Assembly: GCF_001700505.1 (NCBI RefSeq)
Contig: NZ_MAPV01000012.1
Coordinates: forward strand, 18,392-60,737
Reading direction: 5' to 3'
Length of the DNA stretch: 42,346 nt
Source: Streptomyces mutomycini
GTDB lineage: Bacteria; Actinomycetota; Actinomycetes; Streptomycetales; Streptomycetaceae
The notes under the pieces were generated by a model. It worked only from the letters and a program-made list of their open reading frames with translations, had not been told where the DNA came from and did no database searches. Each line of letters begins with the position of its first letter. The first letter of the stretch is position 1. A program made the position numbers and the translations under genes. Shown piece after piece: positions 8,369 through 15,602 of this stretch.

Positions 8369-9391
8369 TCAAGCGTCCCAGAGCGCGGCCAGCGACAGCA
8401 GGTCGCTGCGGTACTCGATGCGCTCCGACCACTCCTTGGGCCACGCACCCGTCCCCAGGTGAGCTCCCGCCAGTGCGCCCGTGAGGCAGGCCAGCGAGTC
8501 GGAGTCGCCCCGGGTGCAGGCGGCCCGGCGCAGGGCGGTGACCGGTTCCTCGGGGAAGAGCAGGAAGCAGTGCAGGGCAGTGGCGAGTGCTTCCTCGGCG
8601 ACCCAGCCGTCGCCGGTCCGCTCGCACGGGTCGGTCTCCGGGGAGGGGTCGCGCAGGGCGTCCTGGACGGCCGCGAGCACGGTCAGGCACTCGTCCCAGC
8701 CCCGGTTGATGTACGCCTCGGGCGAGGCGTCATGGGTGTGCCGCCACAGGTCACCGAGCCACCGGCTGAGGTAGCGGCCACGGTTCTCGTACGCGTACGA
8801 GCGCAACTGGCCCACCAGGCCGAGCGGTTCGGCCCCCTGGGCGAGGAGGAACACCGCGCGGGCCATCAGGTCGGAGGCGGCCAGTGCCGTGGGGTGGCCG
8901 TGGGTGAGTGCGGCCTGGAGCTGGGCGGCGCCGGAACGCTGTTCCTCGCTGAGACCGGGCACGAGGCCGATGGGCGCGACGCGCATGTTGGCGCCGCAGC
9001 CCTTGGAGCCGGTCCGGCTGGCCTCCTGCCAGGGCCGGTCGCCCTCCAGCAGTTCACACGCCTCGATGCAGGTACGGCCGGGAGCGCGGTTGTTCTCGGG
9101 TGAGCGGTTCCACCGGACGAACTCCTCCCGGACCGGGCCCACCATCCGCTCCGGTGTGAGCAGCCCCTGGTCCATTGCGGTGCGGATGCCGCGGCCGAGC
9201 GCGAGCGTCATCTGGGTGTCGTCGGTGACGAACGCGGGCTCCGGCAGGCTCATCTCACGCCAGGGCCCGCACTTCGCGAGGATCGAGGGGACGTCGTTGA
9301 ACTCGGTGGGGAAGCCCAGCGCGTCACCGAGCGCGAGCCCGGTCAGCGTGCCGGAGGCCGCCTGTTTGGTGAGAGTCCTTGTCGGGATCAT
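8369..9391 (-). CDS. ADP-ribosylglycohydrolase family protein
   Basis: A 340-aa member of the DraG/ARH family, which hydrolyses ADP-ribose from protein, small-molecule or nucleic-acid acceptors using two metal ions. The motifs are intact: GDALG at 22-26, TDDTQM (TDDT at 56-59) for metal binding, and GDSDSLACLTGALAGA at about 295-310. The family also includes ADP-ribose-1''-phosphate and O-acetyl-ADP-ribose hydrolases, so the substrate is open. The ATG at 9391 overlaps the Nudix regulator stop (ATGA). Its position between an NrtR-like Nudix protein and an RlaP nucleotidyltransferase points to ADP-ribose turnover tied to NAD metabolism. Confidence 0.92.
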   Translation of the reverse strand: MIPTRTLTKQAASGTLTGLALGDALGFPTEFNDVPSILAKCGPWREMSLPEPAFVTDDTQMTLALGRGIRTAMDQGLLTPERMVGPVREEFVRWNRSPENNRAPGRTCIEACELLEGDRPWQEASRTGSKGCGANMRVAPIGLVPGLSEEQRSGAAQLQAALTHGHPTALAASDLMARAVFLLAQGAEPLGLVGQLRSYAYENRGRYLSRWLGDLWRHTHDASPEAYINRGWDECLTVLAAVQDALRDPSPETDPCERTGDGWVAEEALATALHCFLLFPEEPVTALRRAACTRGDSDSLACLTGALAGAHLGTGAWPKEWSERIEYRSDLLSLAALWDA

Positions 9392-10131
9392 GATGTCCGT
9401 CCTTCCGGGCGTCCTTCCGGGCGCAGTAGTGGAGGGTGCAGGGCGGTTGCGGCACCCGCCCGGTAGAGGGCGGCCGGTTTTCCCCGTCCGCCGGTGCGGC
9501 GCGGCGGTCCGTCCACGGCCTGGACGAAGCCGGGCGTGGTGAGGACCTTGCGCCGGAAGTTGGGCCGGTCCAGCTCAACGCCCCAGACGGTCTCGTAGAC
9601 CTGCTGGAGCTCCCCGAGGGTGAACTCGGCGGGGCAGAACGCGGTGGCCAGGCAGGAGTATTCGAGCCTGGCGCCGATCCGGTCGCGCGCGTCGGCCAGG
9701 ATGCGGTCGTGGTCGAAGGCGAGCGGCCCGGTGCCGTCCGCGTCCCACCACTGCGCGTGGGCCGCGTCCCCGCCGCCCCGGGGTTCGGGGAGGTCCGGCA
9801 CGAGCGCGGCGTACGCGACGGAGACGACCCGCATCCTGGGGTCGCGGTCCGGGTCGGTGTAGGTGCGCAGCTGTTCGAGGTGGAAGGAGCACACGGACTC
9901 CTTCGTGAGGCCGGTCTCCTCGGCGAGCTCGCGGCGGGCCGCCTCCTCGGCGGACTCCCGGGGCAGGACGAAGCCGCCGGGCAGCGCCCAGCTCCCTTCG
10001 TAGGGCGCCTGGCCGCGTTCCACGAGCAGTACATGGAGCCGTGCCTCGCGGACCGTGAAGACGGCGAGGTCGACGGTGACGGCGAAGGGGAAGAAGGCGT
10101 GGGGGTCGTATCCCTCGGGGGCGGTGCTCAC
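9388..10131 (-). CDS. nrtR: Nudix hydrolase/transcriptional regulator, NrtR-like
   Basis: A 247-aa two-domain protein: a Nudix domain at about 15-150 and a C-terminal winged-helix segment at about 155-225 (EFTLGELQQVYETVWG, then DRPNFRRKVL), the architecture of the NAD regulator NrtR. The Nudix box (residues 53-75, GGFVLPRES through RELAEETGL) is complete, so it may hydrolyse ADP-ribose-type substrates as well as sense them; in many NrtR proteins this box has decayed. It is embedded in the NAD operon, with 4-nt overlaps on both sides, and the 31-bp palindrome at 11872-11902 is the expected binding site. The family is known to repress NAD genes, with ADP-ribose as effector. Confidence 0.85.
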   Translation of the reverse strand: MSTAPEGYDPHAFFPFAVTVDLAVFTVREARLHVLLVERGQAPYEGSWALPGGFVLPRESAEEAARRELAEETGLTKESVCSFHLEQLRTYTDPDRDPRMRVVSVAYAALVPDLPEPRGGGDAAHAQWWDADGTGPLAFDHDRILADARDRIGARLEYSCLATAFCPAEFTLGELQQVYETVWGVELDRPNFRRKVLTTPGFVQAVDGPPRRTGGRGKPAALYRAGAATALHPPLLRPEGRPEGRTS

Positions 10132-11207
10132 CGTCGCTCCGGCAGGGGTGCGGTGAAGTGCGGGCCGGTGGCGAGGAGCGCGTCCACGGCCGCGACGGCC
10201 GTGTCGAGACGCTCGCGACGGGAGCCGGTGACCTCGATGAACGTCCTTCCCGTACGGGTGAGTTCAGCACGGAAGCGGTCCGTCATCCAGGGGCGCAGCT
10301 CCTCGCCGTCACGCAGTCCGTCGTCCTCGAAGGCGACTTGCTCGTGGTCGGTGAGCAGCCAGAGATGATGGGTGACCCGGTCGGCGGTCTTCTCGACGAG
10401 CGGGTTGCGCCCGCCGATGTAGCGCTCGTGCCAGACGGTGGTGGCGAAGGAGTCGGTGTCGCAGAAGAGCACCGGGGATCCGGCCCGCGCCGCCGCCTCC
10501 TCCCTGGCGTTCTGGGTCTCCGCGATGAGGGGGAAGTCGTCGGTGGTGAAGGTGACGTCCTCCCACTGGGCGCCGGGCCACCGGCTGCGCAGGGCGGCGA
10601 GCTTCGCCTCGCTGAACTCCCGCCCGTACTCGGCGACGTACCGTGTCCGCGCCCATACGCCGCCGCGCCGGCGGTAGTGGTCGGCCAGGGCGAGGGCCAG
10701 TGTCGTGGTGCCGGTGGACTCGGCTCCCAGGACGACGATCCGCCGGGCGAGCGCGGCCCGGACGGGCGGCTCCAGGAAGTCCCAGCAGCGGGCGGGGTCG
10801 GCGCGGACCTCGGTGCCGGAGACGGGGTAGAGGGTGCGAGCGGGGTCCACGAGGACGGATTCCGCGCCGAAGCGGCGGGCCAGTTCCTCTCCGTACGACT
10901 CCGAGGTGAAGACGGCGTCGACCCGTTCGGGCACGGCGGCGGTGAAGACCGCCATGTGCGCGTCCCAGACCGCCGCGTCGTTCAGGTCCATGGGGATGTC
11001 GTCGACGGTGCCGACCACTTCGACGTCGGGGTGGACCTCCCGCATCCAGGCGACCCGGTCGGCGAGCGGGACGGATTCGACGGAGGCGGCGCAGACCAGG
11101 ACGGTGAGCTTCTCGCAGCGGTCCCGCGCGGTGCGGACGAGGTGGTGGTGTCCTGCGTGCGGCGGATAGAACTTGCCGAGGACCAGTCCGTGACCGTGGC
11201 GTCTCAT
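10128..11207 (-). CDS. nadR: NadR-like NMN adenylyltransferase / ribosylnicotinamide kinase
   Basis: A 359-aa protein lacking the N-terminal HTH of enteric NadR. Residues 1-150 form an NMN adenylyltransferase domain: GKFYPPHAGH at 11-20 carries the HxGH motif, and SGTEVRAD near 130-137 corresponds to the second nucleotide-binding motif. The kinase domain begins at IVVLGAESTGTTTL (157-170). The Walker A lysine expected at residue 167 is threonine (codon at 10707-10709), which questions classical ATP binding. Later motifs (TRYVAEYGREF, FCDTD) look intact. It should turn imported nicotinamide riboside into NMN and NAD. It overlaps pnuC (ATGA) and nrtR (GTGA). Confidence 0.88.
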   Translation of the reverse strand: MRRHGHGLVLGKFYPPHAGHHHLVRTARDRCEKLTVLVCAASVESVPLADRVAWMREVHPDVEVVGTVDDIPMDLNDAAVWDAHMAVFTAAVPERVDAVFTSESYGEELARRFGAESVLVDPARTLYPVSGTEVRADPARCWDFLEPPVRAALARRIVVLGAESTGTTTLALALADHYRRRGGVWARTRYVAEYGREFSEAKLAALRSRWPGAQWEDVTFTTDDFPLIAETQNAREEAAARAGSPVLFCDTDSFATTVWHERYIGGRNPLVEKTADRVTHHLWLLTDHEQVAFEDDGLRDGEELRPWMTDRFRAELTRTGRTFIEVTGSRRERLDTAVAAVDALLATGPHFTAPLPERR

Positions 11208-11857
11208 GCCGGCACCACCGCGTCCTCGCGCCGGACCGGGGTGAGGTCCCGGCTCCAGCTGCGCAGCCCGACGATGCAGAGCATGAGGAATCCGGCGTAC
11301 AGCAGGGAGGTCAGGTAGAGCTCCTTGTACGCGTACAGCGGGATGTACACGATGTCGGCGGCGATCCACAGCCACCAGGACTCGACGCGCTTGCGGCACT
11401 GGCCGTACGTCGCCATGAGCGACAGCGAGGTGGTCAGGGCGTCCCAGAACGGCACGGTCGAGTCCGTGGCGCGGGACAGCAGCAGCGTGAGACCGAGGGT
11501 CCCCGCCGCCCCCGCCGCGAGCAGCCAGGCCCATTCGGTGCGGGTGGTGCTCCGCACCGGCAGGACGGATGTCCCCGGTCCACCCCCGTGGGTCCAGGTC
11601 CACCAGCCGTACGCGGCGAGGGAGATGAAGACGATCTGCAGGCCGGCGTCGGCGTACAGACCGGACTGGGCGAACAGCAGGATGAAGAACAGGTTGTTGG
11701 CGATGCCGATCGGCCAGTTGGCGAGGTGCTGGCGGGCCACGAGCCAGACGCACAGCGCCCCGCTGCCGAAACCGAGCACCTCGGTCCAGCTGACCGGGGT
11801 GTCCAGGACCGTCACCAGTGGCTGCTGCAGGGGGGCGAGTATGTCCGCGAGCGTCAC
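11204..11857 (-). CDS. pnuC: Nicotinamide riboside transporter PnuC
   Basis: A 217-aa multi-pass membrane protein with about seven hydrophobic segments. PnuC signatures include NWPIGIANN, LQIVFISLAAYGWWTW and WWLWIAADIVYIPLYAYK. It imports nicotinamide riboside, which the adjacent NadR-like enzyme traps by phosphorylation. It is the first gene of the operon. The start is GTG at 11857 with GAAGG about 7 nt upstream. The 31-bp palindrome upstream overlaps a good -10 hexamer, so transcription is probably repressed when NAD is sufficient (inference). Confidence 0.95.
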   Translation of the reverse strand: MTLADILAPLQQPLVTVLDTPVSWTEVLGFGSGALCVWLVARQHLANWPIGIANNLFFILLFAQSGLYADAGLQIVFISLAAYGWWTWTHGGGPGTSVLPVRSTTRTEWAWLLAAGAAGTLGLTLLLSRATDSTVPFWDALTTSLSLMATYGQCRKRVESWWLWIAADIVYIPLYAYKELYLTSLLYAGFLMLCIVGLRSWSRDLTPVRREDAVVPA

Positions 11858-11871
11858 GCCGTGCCTTCTCT

Positions 11872-11902
11872 CTTCTTTATGGTCACTATGACTATAAAGA
11901 AG
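11872..11902. promoter_or_regulatory. 31-bp palindrome over the pnuC promoter (probable NrtR operator)
   Basis: The arms CTTCTTTATGGTCA (11872-11885) and TGACTATAAAGAAG (11889-11902) are 14 bp each with a single mismatch around CTA. The inner core GTCA-N3-TGAC resembles NrtR boxes as I recall them. On the minus strand the site contains TATAGT, a near-consensus -10, with TTTCGC 17 bp upstream as a weak -35, so a bound dimer would block RNA polymerase. Its AT-rich composition stands out sharply in this genome. Confidence 0.82.
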
Positions 11903-11920
11903 AAATCGCGGCAGCGAAAG

Positions 11921-11971
11921 GGCCCGCGGCCGGTTCCTGTTCGAAAACGAACCAGGAACCGGCCGCGGGCC
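11921..11971 (-). terminator. Strong hairpin terminator after rluB
   Basis: A perfect 19-bp stem pairs 11921-11939 (GGCCCGCGGCCGGTTCCTG) with 11953-11971 and extends through TTCG/CGAA with one bulged base to an AAAA loop. There is no long T-tract, as is common for Streptomyces terminators. It isolates the parA-scp-rluB operon from the pnuC operon. Confidence 0.85.
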
Positions 11972-11992
11972 GTTGGGGGTGCGGGGCGCGGG

Positions 11993-13156
11993 TTACAGAC
12001 CGACCTCGCGCATCAGCATGCCGACCTCGGTGTTGGTCAGGCGGCGCAGCCAGCCCGACTTCTGGTCGCCCAGCGGGATCGGCCCGAAGGACGTCCGCAC
12101 GAGGCGCTCGACCGGGAAGCCCGCCTCGGCCAGCATCCGGCGGACGATGTGCTTGCGGCCTTCGTGGAGCGTGACCTCGACCAGGTAGTTCTTGCCGGTG
12201 TTCTCGACGACCCTGAAGTGGTCGGCGCGGGCGTACCCGTCCTCCAGCTGGATGCCGTCCTTGAGCCGCTTGCCGAGGTCGCGCGGGAGCGGCCCCTGGA
12301 TGGCTGCCAGATAGGTCTTCTTCACGCCGTACTTGGGGTGCGTCAGACGGTGGGCCAGCTCGCCGTGGTTGGTGAGGAGGATGATCCCCTCGGTCTCGGT
12401 GTCGAGCCGGCCGACGTGGAACAGCCGCGTCTCGCGGTTGGTCACGTAGTCGCCGAGGTTCTGCCGGCCGTCGGGGTCACCCATGGTGGAGACCACACCG
12501 GCGGGCTTGTTCAGCGCGAAGAAGAGGTGCGACTGGGTGGCGACGGTCAGGCCGTCGACCTTGATCTCGTCCTTCTGCGGGTCGACGCGCTTGCCCTGCT
12601 CGAGGACGATCTCGCCGTTGACCTCGACCCGGGCCTGCTCGATGAGCTCCTCGCACGCCCGGCGCGATCCCATACCGGCCCGGGCGAGGATCTTCTGCAG
12701 ACGCTCGCCCTCCTGCTCCGCGCCCGGGTGGGTCTTGGGCAGCTTGATGTCGGGCTTGTCGGCGTACCGGTCGCGGTTGCGCTGCTCGATCTTGGCGTCG
12801 AGCTCGCGGGGGCGGGACGGCGCGCCCACACGGCGTCCACCCTTGCTCACGTTCTGTGCGGGCTTGGGGCCGCCCTTGGCGCCGCCGCGTGCCGCCGCGC
12901 CGCGGCCCTTGCGGGGGCCGCCGTCGCCGCCCGGCTTGTCGGCGCCGACGTCGTAGCGGCGCTCCTCGGGGCGCGGCCGGCGGGGGCGCTGCTCCTGCTT
13001 GTCGTCACGCTCGGAGCCGGAGACCCGGGGGTTCGGGTTGCTGTTCCTGCCTGTGCCGGTGTTGTTCCTGGCGCCGCTCCAGCCGCCGCCACCGCTCCGG
13101 CCGCCGCCGCTCTTGCCGCCGCTGCCGCTTCCGCTGTTCCTGCCACTGCTTCGCAT
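11993..13156 (-). CDS. rluB: Ribosomal large-subunit pseudouridine synthase, RsuA/RluB family
   Basis: A 387-aa enzyme that isomerises uridine in 23S rRNA. The first ~150 residues are an unusual Gly/Ser/Arg/Asn-rich disordered extension. It is followed by an S4 RNA-binding domain (about 152-200, RLQKILARAGMGSRRACEEL) and the catalytic domain with HVGRLDTETEGIILLT holding the catalytic Asp, and the family motifs NKPAGVVST and EGRKHIVRRM. The ATG at 13156 overlaps the scpB stop (ATGA). The scpA-scpB-rluB order is widely conserved in Gram-positive bacteria. The disordered tail is probably an RNA-binding accessory segment (inference). Confidence 0.94.
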   Translation of the reverse strand: MRSSGRNSGSGSGGKSGGGRSGGGGWSGARNNTGTGRNSNPNPRVSGSERDDKQEQRPRRPRPEERRYDVGADKPGGDGGPRKGRGAAARGGAKGGPKPAQNVSKGGRRVGAPSRPRELDAKIEQRNRDRYADKPDIKLPKTHPGAEQEGERLQKILARAGMGSRRACEELIEQARVEVNGEIVLEQGKRVDPQKDEIKVDGLTVATQSHLFFALNKPAGVVSTMGDPDGRQNLGDYVTNRETRLFHVGRLDTETEGIILLTNHGELAHRLTHPKYGVKKTYLAAIQGPLPRDLGKRLKDGIQLEDGYARADHFRVVENTGKNYLVEVTLHEGRKHIVRRMLAEAGFPVERLVRTSFGPIPLGDQKSGWLRRLTNTEVGMLMREVGL

Positions 13157-13806
13157 CAAAAATCCGTCTTGTCGTCTGCGTGAGTATCCGGGGTGTCCGG
13201 TGCGTCCGGATCGAACGACGGCACACCCTCTAGCGTCTCAGCCTCGATCGCGTCCGCCTCCGGGAGGAAGGGCGCGAGCTCCGGGAGCTCGTCCAGGCCT
13301 CGCAGGCCCATGCGCTCCAGAAAGTAGTTCGTCGTCCTGTACAGGATCGCACCTGTTTCGGGTTCCGTGCCCGCCTCCCCTACCAGACCCCTCTGGAGCA
13401 GGGTCCGCATGACGCCGTCGCAGTTCACTCCGCGCACCGCCGAGACCCTCGACCGGCTGACCGGCTGCCGGTACGCGACCACCGCGAGGGTCTCCAGCGC
13501 CGCCTGGGTCAGCCGGGCGTGCTGGCCGTCCAGGACGAAGCCCTCGACCGCGTCCGCGTACTCCGGACGGGTGTAGAAACGCCAGCCCCCGGCAACGAGC
13601 CTCAGGTCGAATCCACGGCGCTGGACGGTGTACTCGTCGGCCAGCTCCCGCAGGGCGTCCGCGACGGCCCTGCGGGGCCGCTGGAGGACCTTGGCGAGGT
13701 GTTCCTCGGTGGCGGGCTCGTCGACGACCATGAGGACCGCCTCCAGTGCGGGCCTGAGGTCGAGCCCCGCGACCCGTGCGTCGCGCCCTTCGTCGTCCGT
13801 GGTCAT
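13156..13806 (-). CDS. scpB: Segregation and condensation protein B
   Basis: ScpB forms the SMC-ScpAB condensin complex with ScpA and SMC, which compacts and separates the chromosome. The 216-aa product shows the two winged-helix domains of the family, with LEAVLMVVDEPAT near the N-terminus and LTQAALETLAVVAYRQPVSR plus RGLVGEAGT in the second domain. The acidic C-terminal tail (PDAPDTPDTHADD) is probably disordered. The ATG at 13806 overlaps the scpA stop and its own stop overlaps rluB, each by 4 nt, so all three are translationally coupled. Confidence 0.96.
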   Translation of the reverse strand: MTTDDEGRDARVAGLDLRPALEAVLMVVDEPATEEHLAKVLQRPRRAVADALRELADEYTVQRRGFDLRLVAGGWRFYTRPEYADAVEGFVLDGQHARLTQAALETLAVVAYRQPVSRSRVSAVRGVNCDGVMRTLLQRGLVGEAGTEPETGAILYRTTNYFLERMGLRGLDELPELAPFLPEADAIEAETLEGVPSFDPDAPDTPDTHADDKTDF

Positions 13807-14894
13807 GCCTGTACCCCCTCCTGTGGCTCGCGCACCTCTTGGTCGAACTCGTCCGTGACCACCGGTTCGGACCCCTCTCCCCCGGCCCAGCGCACCAGGA
13901 GGTCGCCGAGCGCCTCCTCCTGGTCGAGCGCGACCGCCTTCTCCCGGTAGAGCTCCAGGAGTGCCAGGAAGCGTGCCACCACCGTGAGGGTGTCCTGTGC
14001 GTCCTCGGTGAGCGCCCGGAAGCTGATCTCGCCCTCCGCCCGCAGCCGGGCCACCACGATCTCCGCCTGTTCGCGCACGCTGACGAGGGGCGTGTGGATG
14101 TGGTCCACGTAGACCTGCGGTTCCGGCCTGGGCCGCATCGCTCTGACCGCGAGCCGGGCGAACCCCTCGGGGCCGATGCTGATCACGACCTCGGGCAGCA
14201 GCTCGGCGTGCTGCGGTTCGAGCCCCACGGTGCGGGGGTAGCGGCGCGACTCGGACTCCAGCCGGTCGCTGAAGATCTCCGCGATCCGCTTGTACGCGCG
14301 GTACTGCAGCAGCCGCGCGAAGAGCAGGTCCCGCGCCTCCAGCAGGGCGAGGTCCGCCTCGTCCTCCACCTCTGCGGTGGGCAGCAGCCGGGCGGCCTTC
14401 AGGTCGAGCAGGGTGGCGGCCACGACGAGGAACTCGGTGGTCTGGTCGAGGTCCCAGTCCGGCCCCATGGCACGGATGTACGCCATGAACTCGTCGGTGA
14501 CCTTCGACAGCGCGACCTCGGTCACATCGAGCTTGTGCCTGGAGATCAGCTGGAGCAGCAGATCGAAGGGGCCTTCGAAGTTCACCAGGCGCACGGTGAA
14601 CCGCCGCTCGTCGGCGGCCGGCTCCGGGACGGTTTCGGTCCCGGCACCGTCGGCCGTCACACCCACGGCTCCCGCGACGGGCTCGCCGGGGCCCTCCGCC
14701 TCCGTGGGCGGGGCCGCGTCCGCTCCCGCTCCCGTGAGGCGCCCGGCGGGGCTCAGCGGGGCCGCCGGGGCCTCCGTGGCCGCCGAGGGCACGGGCGGAG
14801 CCGCAGGGGCCTCCGCGGACGCCCCGGGCCGCGTCCCGGGCCCACGGCCGAGGGCACGGCGGGTCGGGCGGGGCGTGTCGTCGGCAGTCGGCAT
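13803..14894 (-). CDS. scpA: Segregation and condensation protein A
   Basis: Kleisin subunit of the SMC-ScpAB complex, 363 aa. The kleisin N-terminal SMC-binding domain begins near residue 98 with FTVRLVNFEGPFDLLLQLISRH divided by no gap; the characteristic core is EGPFDLLL followed by KLDVTEVALSKVT. The C-terminal winged helix lies near ISFRALTEDAQDTLTVVARF. Residues 1-95 are an Ala/Pro/Gly-rich disordered extension typical of Streptomyces homologues. The ATG at 14894 is 102 nt after the upstream hypothetical gene. Confidence 0.96.
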   Translation of the reverse strand: MPTADDTPRPTRRALGRGPGTRPGASAEAPAAPPVPSAATEAPAAPLSPAGRLTGAGADAAPPTEAEGPGEPVAGAVGVTADGAGTETVPEPAADERRFTVRLVNFEGPFDLLLQLISRHKLDVTEVALSKVTDEFMAYIRAMGPDWDLDQTTEFLVVAATLLDLKAARLLPTAEVEDEADLALLEARDLLFARLLQYRAYKRIAEIFSDRLESESRRYPRTVGLEPQHAELLPEVVISIGPEGFARLAVRAMRPRPEPQVYVDHIHTPLVSVREQAEIVVARLRAEGEISFRALTEDAQDTLTVVARFLALLELYREKAVALDQEEALGDLLVRWAGGEGSEPVVTDEFDQEVREPQEGVQA

Positions 14895-14996
14895 GTGCTG
14901 GGAGTCCAGGGGTGCGGCGGGAGGCGGGCCGTGGGCCCCGGGGCGGAGCCGCCCGTACGGCGGCCCTCCCCCGGCAGGCTACCGGCGCCGCGCCGC

Positions 14997-15602
14997 TCAG
15001 CGGCCCCGCAGCCTCCGTACGAGGATGCTCGCGTCGCCGCGCGACTCCAGGTCGGCCAGCACCACGGCGACGGCCTCCCGGACGATGCGCCCGCGGTCGA
15101 CCGCCAGTCCGTGCTCACCGCGCAGCACGAGACGCGCGTGCTCGAGGTCCATCAGTTCCTCGGCCGACACATAGACGGTGATCTTCTCGTCGTGGCGTTC
15201 CCGGCCGCTGGGCCTGCGGTTCGCTCCCCGTCCCCCTCCGCCCCCGCGGCCGCGCTGCGGCTGGACGGCGGGAGCCGCCTCCTGGGACGGCGCGGTGCGG
15301 GCGCGGGGCGGGGCGGCTGTGCCCCGGTCGTCCCCGTCGGTGCGGCTGCGCGAGCCGCCGCCGTCGGCGTCCGCCGCGGAGTGCTCCTCCCGGGCCGCCG
15401 CGGCGGTTGTGTCACCGCCGGAGGGTGCGCCGCCCCGGCCGCCGGTGTCCGCCGCAGGATCGCTTCCTCCGGCCGGCGCGGGGACCCGTGGCTCGCCGTT
15501 CGCCTTCCGCCGCCTCTCGGCGGAGGACGAGGCCTGCAGGCCCATGCCCCCGGTGGTACGGAACAGCTCGTCGGCCCCCGGCAGACTCACTCGGCGTGAC
15601 AC
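14997..15602 (-). CDS. Conserved protein with ribbon-helix-helix-like C-terminus, ParA neighbour
   Basis: A 201-aa protein with no recognised name. Residues 1-135 are low-complexity (Gly, Ala, Arg, Asp) and probably disordered. From about 137 there is an ordered segment: a strand KITVYVS, helix AEELMDLEHARLVLR, then a second helix VDRGRIVREAVAVVLADLE. This strand-helix-helix order resembles RHH (CopG/ParG-type) DNA-binding domains. It overlaps the parA stop, so it may be the DNA-binding partner of this ParA (inference). GTG at 15602 has GGGAGG about 10 nt upstream; GTG at 15590 would give a GTGA overlap but lacks such a site. Confidence 0.75.
   Translation of the reverse strand: MSRRVSLPGADELFRTTGGMGLQASSSAERRRKANGEPRVPAPAGGSDPAADTGGRGGAPSGGDTTAAAAREEHSAADADGGGSRSRTDGDDRGTAAPPRARTAPSQEAAPAVQPQRGRGGGGGRGANRRPSGRERHDEKITVYVSAEELMDLEHARLVLRGEHGLAVDRGRIVREAVAVVLADLESRGDASILVRRLRGR

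Noticed and set aside
13776..15599. 607-codon plus-strand frame opposite scpA and its neighbours
   Set aside because: It lies opposite confidently identified scpA and the RHH-like gene; no recognisable domain.
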